Shown here piece by piece: positions 60,226 through 64,000 of a stretch of DNA of 64,000 nucleotides (position 1 is its first letter; each line of letters starts with the position of its first letter). The position numbers and the translations under genes are program-made. The stretch lies in assembly GCF_000380485.1 (NCBI RefSeq), contig NZ_AQYG01000044.1, positions 124,001 through 188,000 on the forward strand. The letters are read 5' to 3'. The notes under the pieces are model-generated. The model was not told the DNA's origin. It ran no database searches and was given only the letters and a program-made list of their open reading frames with translations. This DNA comes from Jongsikchunia kroppenstedtii DSM 45133. GTDB taxonomy: Bacteria > Actinomycetota > Actinomycetes > Mycobacteriales > Mycobacteriaceae.

Positions 60226-61344
60226 TCAGTTCTCGTGCAGGATGACTCCGCGAATGTTCTTGCCGTCGCGCAGATCCTGATAGCCGTCGTTGACCTGATC
60301 GAGCGTGTAGGTCTGGGTGATCAGTTCATCGAGTTTGAGCTGGCCGGAGTCATACAGCCGCAGTAGTTTGACGATGTCGTACTGCGGGTTGGCGGATCCG
60401 AACAGGCTGCCCTTGATGGTCTTCTGGTTCAGCGTCAGATCGGTTCCGGACACGTGCACGGTGAGCTTGGTCGGATCGGCCAGACCGGTGATGACCACCG
60501 TTCCGCCCTTGCCGACGACCGCGGTCGCGTTCTGCACGACCTCTTCGTCGACCGTGCCCACCAGGATCAGCGCTTGATCGGCGCCTTGGCCCCAGGTGAG
60601 CTCGTTGACCTTCGTCGCGGCCTCGGCGGCATCGGCGAAGGCATGCGTCGCACCGAATTTGATCGCGGTGTCGCGCTTGAGAGCCACCGGATCGACGACG
60701 ACGACATACTTCGCGCCGGACGAGACGGCGCCCTGCACCGCGTTGATTCCGAGGCCGCCGATCCCGTAGATCACGACCGTGTCGCCGGCGCGTACGCCTC
60801 CGGCATAGACGGAGGTGCCCCAGCCCGACGGCACCCCGCAGCCGACCAGGACGGCCTTGTCCAGCGGCAGCCAGTCGTCGACCTTCACCACGGAGTGCTG
60901 ACTGATGGTGGCGCGCTCGGAGAAGGTACCGAGCATGCACATCGCGCCGAAATCCTTTCCACCGGAATGGAAACGGAATGACCCATCGGGCATCGACCCC
61001 TCCAGGATCGTGGCGCCCATGTCGCAGAGGTTCTGTCGTCCGGTCGAGCAGTACCGGCAGGTGCCGCAGTTGGGGATGAAGCTGCAGACGACGTGGTCGC
61101 CGGGCTTGACCTTGGTGACGCCGGGGCCGACCGCCTCGATGACGCCGGATCCTTCGTGTCCGCCGACGATCGGGTAACGCGGTGGCAGATCACCATCGGT
61201 CAGGTGCAGGTCGGAATGGCAGAGCCCGGCCGCGGTGTATTTGATCAGCACCTCGCCTTCGCGCGGCTCGTCCAGGTCGAGTTCAACGATCTCGAACGGC
61301 TTTCCCGGCTCGGTGAGTACGGCGGCTTTGGTGGTGAGGGTCAT
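60226..61344 (-). CDS. Zinc alcohol dehydrogenase, NDMA-dependent type
   Basis: 372 residues of the Rxyl_3153/AdhB group (TIGR03989). Catalytic zinc ligands in GLCHSDLH and GGHEGSGV, structural zinc cysteines in CGTCRYCSTGRQNLC, and NAD loop GIGGLGINAVQG. Group members hold the cofactor tightly and need a dedicated electron acceptor, in mycobacteria mycofactocin. It should oxidise a primary alcohol to the aldehyde. GGAG precedes ATG 61344. The aldehyde dehydrogenase gene lies 51 bp upstream, so alcohol to acid is done in one operon. In M. tuberculosis the relative adhB (Rv0761c) adjoins the cyp51 locus. Confidence 0.9.
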   Translation of the reverse strand: MTLTTKAAVLTEPGKPFEIVELDLDEPREGEVLIKYTAAGLCHSDLHLTDGDLPPRYPIVGGHEGSGVIEAVGPGVTKVKPGDHVVCSFIPNCGTCRYCSTGRQNLCDMGATILEGSMPDGSFRFHSGGKDFGAMCMLGTFSERATISQHSVVKVDDWLPLDKAVLVGCGVPSGWGTSVYAGGVRAGDTVVIYGIGGLGINAVQGAVSSGAKYVVVVDPVALKRDTAIKFGATHAFADAAEAATKVNELTWGQGADQALILVGTVDEEVVQNATAVVGKGGTVVITGLADPTKLTVHVSGTDLTLNQKTIKGSLFGSANPQYDIVKLLRLYDSGQLKLDELITQTYTLDQVNDGYQDLRDGKNIRGVILHEN

Positions 61345-61395
61345 GATTCTCCTTGGGATTCGCGATGATTCGGTGGGATAGTTGGTCGCGCGCGG

Positions 61396-62892
61396 TCAGA
61401 GCGCGATGTTGACGGCCTTGGTCTGGGTGTACAGCTCGATTGCGGAGCCGCCGAGCTCTCGGCCCCAGCCGGATTGCTTGTATCCGCCGAACGGCATGGC
61501 GGTGTCGAAGCCGTTGTATTGGTTGACCCACACCGACCCGGCCTTGATCTGTCGCGCCGTCTTGTGGGCCTTGGAAAGATCCTGGGTCCAGATACCGGCC
61601 GCCAGGCCGTACTCGGAATCGTTCGCGGCGGCTGCGACTCCGGTATCGGCGTCGAAGGGCAGCGCGGCGACGACAGGACCGAAGATCTCCTCGCGGACGA
61701 TGGAGAAGCTCGGATCGACGTCGACGAAGACGGTCGGCTCGATGAAGAAACCGGTGTCACCCCAACGCTTTCCGCCGGTGAGTGCCCGGGCGCCGTCGGC
61801 GATTCCGGCGGACAGGTAGCCCGAGACCCGGTTGAACTGCTCCTGGCTCACCAGCGGCCCCAGTTCGGTGGCGGGATCAAGCCCCGGACCGATCTTCGCC
61901 TGCGAGGCGGCCTCGGCGACCGCCGCCGTGAAGTCGTCGAAGATCGGGCGTTCCACGAACAGTCGCGTGCCGGCGACACAGCACTGTCCATGGTTGAACA
62001 TCCACGCCGCGACCGAGCCTGCGACAGCCTTCTCGAAATCGGCGTCGGCGAAGACGATGTTGGGCGACTTGCCACCCAATTCCAGGGACACCTTCTTGAG
62101 GTTCCCCTTCGCGGCGTCCACGATCTTCTTGCCGACCTCGGTCGAGCCGGTGAACGCGATCTTGTCGACGTCCTCGTGAGCGGCCAACGCGGCGCCGGCC
62201 TCGCCGAAGCCGGTGACGATGTTGACGACGCCGGGCGGGAACCCGACTTCCTCGAAGATCTCGCCCAGCAGCAGCGCGGTCAGCGGGGTTTGTTCGGCGG
62301 GCTTGAGGATGACGGTATTACCGGCGGCCAGGGCCGGCGCCAGCTTGAAGGCGGCCATCAGCAGCGGAAAGTTCCACGGCACGATGAGTCCGCAGACGCC
62401 GACCGGTTCGCGCAGCGTGTACGCGTGGAACTCGCCGCCCGGGACGAAGGGCATCGAGACGTCGACGGTGGTGCCGGTGATCTTGGTCGCCAGGCCGGCG
62501 TTGTATCGGAAGATGTCGGCCGACCAGGCGGTGTCGACGGCGGTGGCAATGGTGGCGGCCTTGCCGTTGTCGAGCGCCTCGAGTTGGCCGAATTCTGCGG
62601 CACGCTCGGTCAGCAGATCTCCGACCTTCCACAGCATGCGTTCGCGCTCATTGGGTTTCATCCGTGGCCACGGCCCGTGGTCGAAGGCCTCGCGCGCGGC
62701 GCGGACGGCGCGGTCGACGTCCGGCGAGTCGCCGTGGGCCACCGACGTGACGACGTTGCCGGTCGCCGGATCGAGGGTCTCGAAGGTACGTCCCGACTGC
62801 GCCCACACCCACTCACCGCCGATCAGCATCGGACGGTCGCGAGAGACGAAATCGCGGACACGGTGCAGCAGATCGGTGGCAACAGCGGTCAT
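61396..62892 (-). CDS. NAD-dependent aldehyde dehydrogenase
   Basis: 498 residues: PWNFPLLMAAFKLAPAL, FTGSTEVGKKI, base Glu in SLELGGKSPN, nucleophile Cys in FNHGQCCVAGTR, EEIFGPVV. A broad-range class of aldehyde dehydrogenase (betaine/acetaldehyde type) that would convert the aldehyde from the alcohol dehydrogenase into a carboxylate. ATG 62892 has AGGAG 7 bases upstream; a longer frame would extend into the upstream regulatory dyad. Transcribed after the Fis-type activator gene on the same strand. Confidence 0.92.
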   Translation of the reverse strand: MTAVATDLLHRVRDFVSRDRPMLIGGEWVWAQSGRTFETLDPATGNVVTSVAHGDSPDVDRAVRAAREAFDHGPWPRMKPNERERMLWKVGDLLTERAAEFGQLEALDNGKAATIATAVDTAWSADIFRYNAGLATKITGTTVDVSMPFVPGGEFHAYTLREPVGVCGLIVPWNFPLLMAAFKLAPALAAGNTVILKPAEQTPLTALLLGEIFEEVGFPPGVVNIVTGFGEAGAALAAHEDVDKIAFTGSTEVGKKIVDAAKGNLKKVSLELGGKSPNIVFADADFEKAVAGSVAAWMFNHGQCCVAGTRLFVERPIFDDFTAAVAEAASQAKIGPGLDPATELGPLVSQEQFNRVSGYLSAGIADGARALTGGKRWGDTGFFIEPTVFVDVDPSFSIVREEIFGPVVAALPFDADTGVAAAANDSEYGLAAGIWTQDLSKAHKTARQIKAGSVWVNQYNGFDTAMPFGGYKQSGWGRELGGSAIELYTQTKAVNIAL

Positions 62893-62963
62893 GAAGTACT
62901 CCTGGCTGAGTGAATCGACAGTGATCCGGGTCACGCGGTGGACCCACTTCATTTGTGCCACTG

Positions 62964-62987
62964 TCTGCACCGGCCGCCGTGTGCAGA
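62964..62987. promoter_or_regulatory. Dyad upstream of the aldehyde dehydrogenase gene
   Basis: TCTGCAC and GTGCAGA, perfect 7 bp arms 10 bases apart, centred 83 bp upstream of the aldehyde dehydrogenase start in the 141 bp gap behind the activator gene. Position suits an upstream activator site of the Fis-type regulator at 63034. It does not resemble the TGACA boxes at 32598. Confidence 0.5.
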
Positions 62988-63033
62988 ATCTGAACAATGC
63001 GCCGTACACCTGGGACTCCGGTACGGCCGGTCG

Positions 63034-63999
63034 TCAGACGTCGAGTGCGTGCATCCGCGAATAGAGCGTGGTGCGACTGATTCCGAGTTCGCGTGCCGCA
63101 TGGACCTTGTTGCCGCCGGCACGGTCGAGTGCCTTGATGATCGCTGCACGCTCGGCCTGTTCGCGGCCGGACAGGTGCGCGACCCGGCTCGTCGTGCGAT
63201 AGGCGGCAGGCAGATCCGCCGCCTCGATCACGCGGCTCGCGCGTGCGCGCGTGGTGCGCACCGCTTCGCGCAATACCGCATGCAGCTCAACGAAATTGCC
63301 CGGCCAATCCTGGGAGAGCAATGCGTCGGTGGCAGCACCCGACAGGGTGACGTCGTCATCATGGCGGGCCAGCGCCGCCGCGGCGAGCGCGCCGAGGTCG
63401 GCGCTCCGGTGGCGCAGCGGAGCGAGCTCGAGCCCCGATGTGCATCTCGCCAGCAACGCGCCGATCTCGCTGCCGGCTCGGTCTCGGGGCCCGCTGACAA
63501 CGATGATCGGGGCGTCGGACGTGGCCGTTGCGATGGCCGATGCGAGCAATGTGATCGACCGGTCGTCAAGCAGGTCTGCCCCGTCGATGATCAGCGGAAC
63601 GCCGCGGTCGCGGGAGTCGGTCACGCGTGCCGGGATGTCAGGGATGGCACCGGCGATGAGGTCGCCGGCGACGTCGACGACGACCGGCGGGGAACCGGGG
63701 TAGTCGGCGGCGGCCGCGAGAGCGTGAGTGGTGCGGCCGGTTCCGGGCTCACCGGTGATGGACAGGCTGCTGTGCACCGTGGCCGACGCAGCGGACACGA
63801 CGGGAATCGCCATCGGACCATCCGCGGGCCGCAAGCGGAACAGCGCCGCGCCGCGCACCCCGACGACCGGTTCGACTCTGATCTCGACCGGTACCCCGGA
63901 GACGAGGGTCAGCGGGACGACGCGGGCCCGTTGGTGCGGATCGCCGGCCAGAGCCCGCAGCGCTCCGACGTCGGTCGGCGACAGCAGACTCGCGGCCAT
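63034..63999 (-). CDS. Fis-type transcriptional activator, cut by the right edge
   Basis: 321 residues are visible; the gene almost certainly continues beyond the window, since relatives carry an N-terminal GAF domain that is missing here. Seen are a reduced AAA+ region with Walker A GEPGTGRTT, DGADLLDD as Walker B-like part, and a C-terminal Fis HTH (GNKVHAARELGISRTTLYSRM). No GAFTGA motif. Same build as the regulator at 30837-32561. Placed directly upstream of the aldehyde/alcohol dehydrogenase genes, which it probably activates. The first visible Met at 63999 may be internal. Confidence 0.8.
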   Translation of the reverse strand: MAASLLSPTDVGALRALAGDPHQRARVVPLTLVSGVPVEIRVEPVVGVRGAALFRLRPADGPMAIPVVSAASATVHSSLSITGEPGTGRTTHALAAAADYPGSPPVVVDVAGDLIAGAIPDIPARVTDSRDRGVPLIIDGADLLDDRSITLLASAIATATSDAPIIVVSGPRDRAGSEIGALLARCTSGLELAPLRHRSADLGALAAAALARHDDDVTLSGAATDALLSQDWPGNFVELHAVLREAVRTTRARASRVIEAADLPAAYRTTSRVAHLSGREQAERAAIIKALDRAGGNKVHAARELGISRTTLYSRMHALDV

Positions 64000-64000
64000 C

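Noticed and set aside
1-64000. CRISPR arrays, IS elements, integrases, attachment sites, tRNA and rRNA genes
   Set aside because: I looked for regularly spaced repeats, transposase-like proteins, terminal repeats and tRNA-like structures and found none that I can support.

Overview
This 64 kb window is GC-rich, densely packed actinobacterial DNA. A complete Mce lipid importer (two YrbE permeases, MceA to MceF, one Mce-associated protein), a CYP51 locus, an FprB-type ferredoxin reductase and many FadE/EchA-like genes point to a mycolic-acid bacterium (Mycobacteriales: Gordonia, Rhodococcus, Nocardia or Mycobacterium relatives). I favour a Gordonia-like host, but this is inference. I see no insertion sequence, phage gene, CRISPR array, tRNA or rRNA, and no gene-free stretch above 300 bases.

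Layout. (1) 1-2896: a partial gene, fprB, and an F420-type (LLM) oxidoreductase behind a KstR-like box and an elaborate palindrome. (2) 3034-11702, minus strand: an eight-gene mce operon plus one Mce-associated gene; most joints overlap or abut. (3) 11912-30194, plus strand, divergent from mce: a DUF2236 oxygenase-like protein, a TetR regulator, a crotonase, five acyl-CoA dehydrogenases (one overlapping alpha/beta pair), two SDR/MaoC steps (one SDR, two small hot-dog proteins), a thiolase, a FadB-like bifunctional enzyme, two thiolase-fold proteins without the thiolase nucleophile, a DUF35 zinc-ribbon protein and an APH-type kinase. The logic resembles the igr operon that removes the last part of the cholesterol side chain by aldol cleavage. 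(4) 30206-38814: two regulators, an acyl-CoA synthetase, a crotonase, another TetR regulator, an acyl-CoA oxidase-like enzyme and a quinone oxidoreductase-like enzyme. (5) 38945-50051: a DUF2277 gene and the cyp51 locus (CMD, HIBADH-like, SDR, aldehyde dehydrogenase, TetR, CYP123-like P450, SDR, CYP51, 3Fe-4S ferredoxin, NTF2-like protein), collinear with Rv0771 to Rv0762c of M. tuberculosis as I recall it, followed by an unrecognised protein and a degenerate SDR. (6) 50189-60124: a mycothiol-dependent-isomerase-like protein, AtuA, and FadE13/AccD2/AccA2/FadE12/EchA7-like genes with a TetR regulator, a biotin-carboxylase module like the acyclic terpene (Atu) and leucine (Liu) pathways. (7) 60226-63999, minus strand: an NDMA-type alcohol dehydrogenase, an aldehyde dehydrogenase and a Fis-type activator cut by the right edge.

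Taken together, the window looks like a catabolic region for beta-branched, isoprenoid- or steroid-like lipids: import by Mce, oxidation by P450s or the DUF2236 protein with ferredoxin/FprB, alcohol to aldehyde to acid, CoA activation, and then two alternative ways round a beta-methyl block: carboxylation (AccA2/AccD2, AtuA) and retro-aldol cleavage (thiolase-fold pair plus DUF35). A kinase next to the aldolase genes suggests a third device, phosphorylation of a hydroxyacyl-CoA followed by elimination. Substrates are not determined by the sequence. Regulation appears local: four TetR repressors with palindromes in or near their promoters, one more TetR gene (30206-30829) with no palindrome seen near it, and two Fis-type activators.
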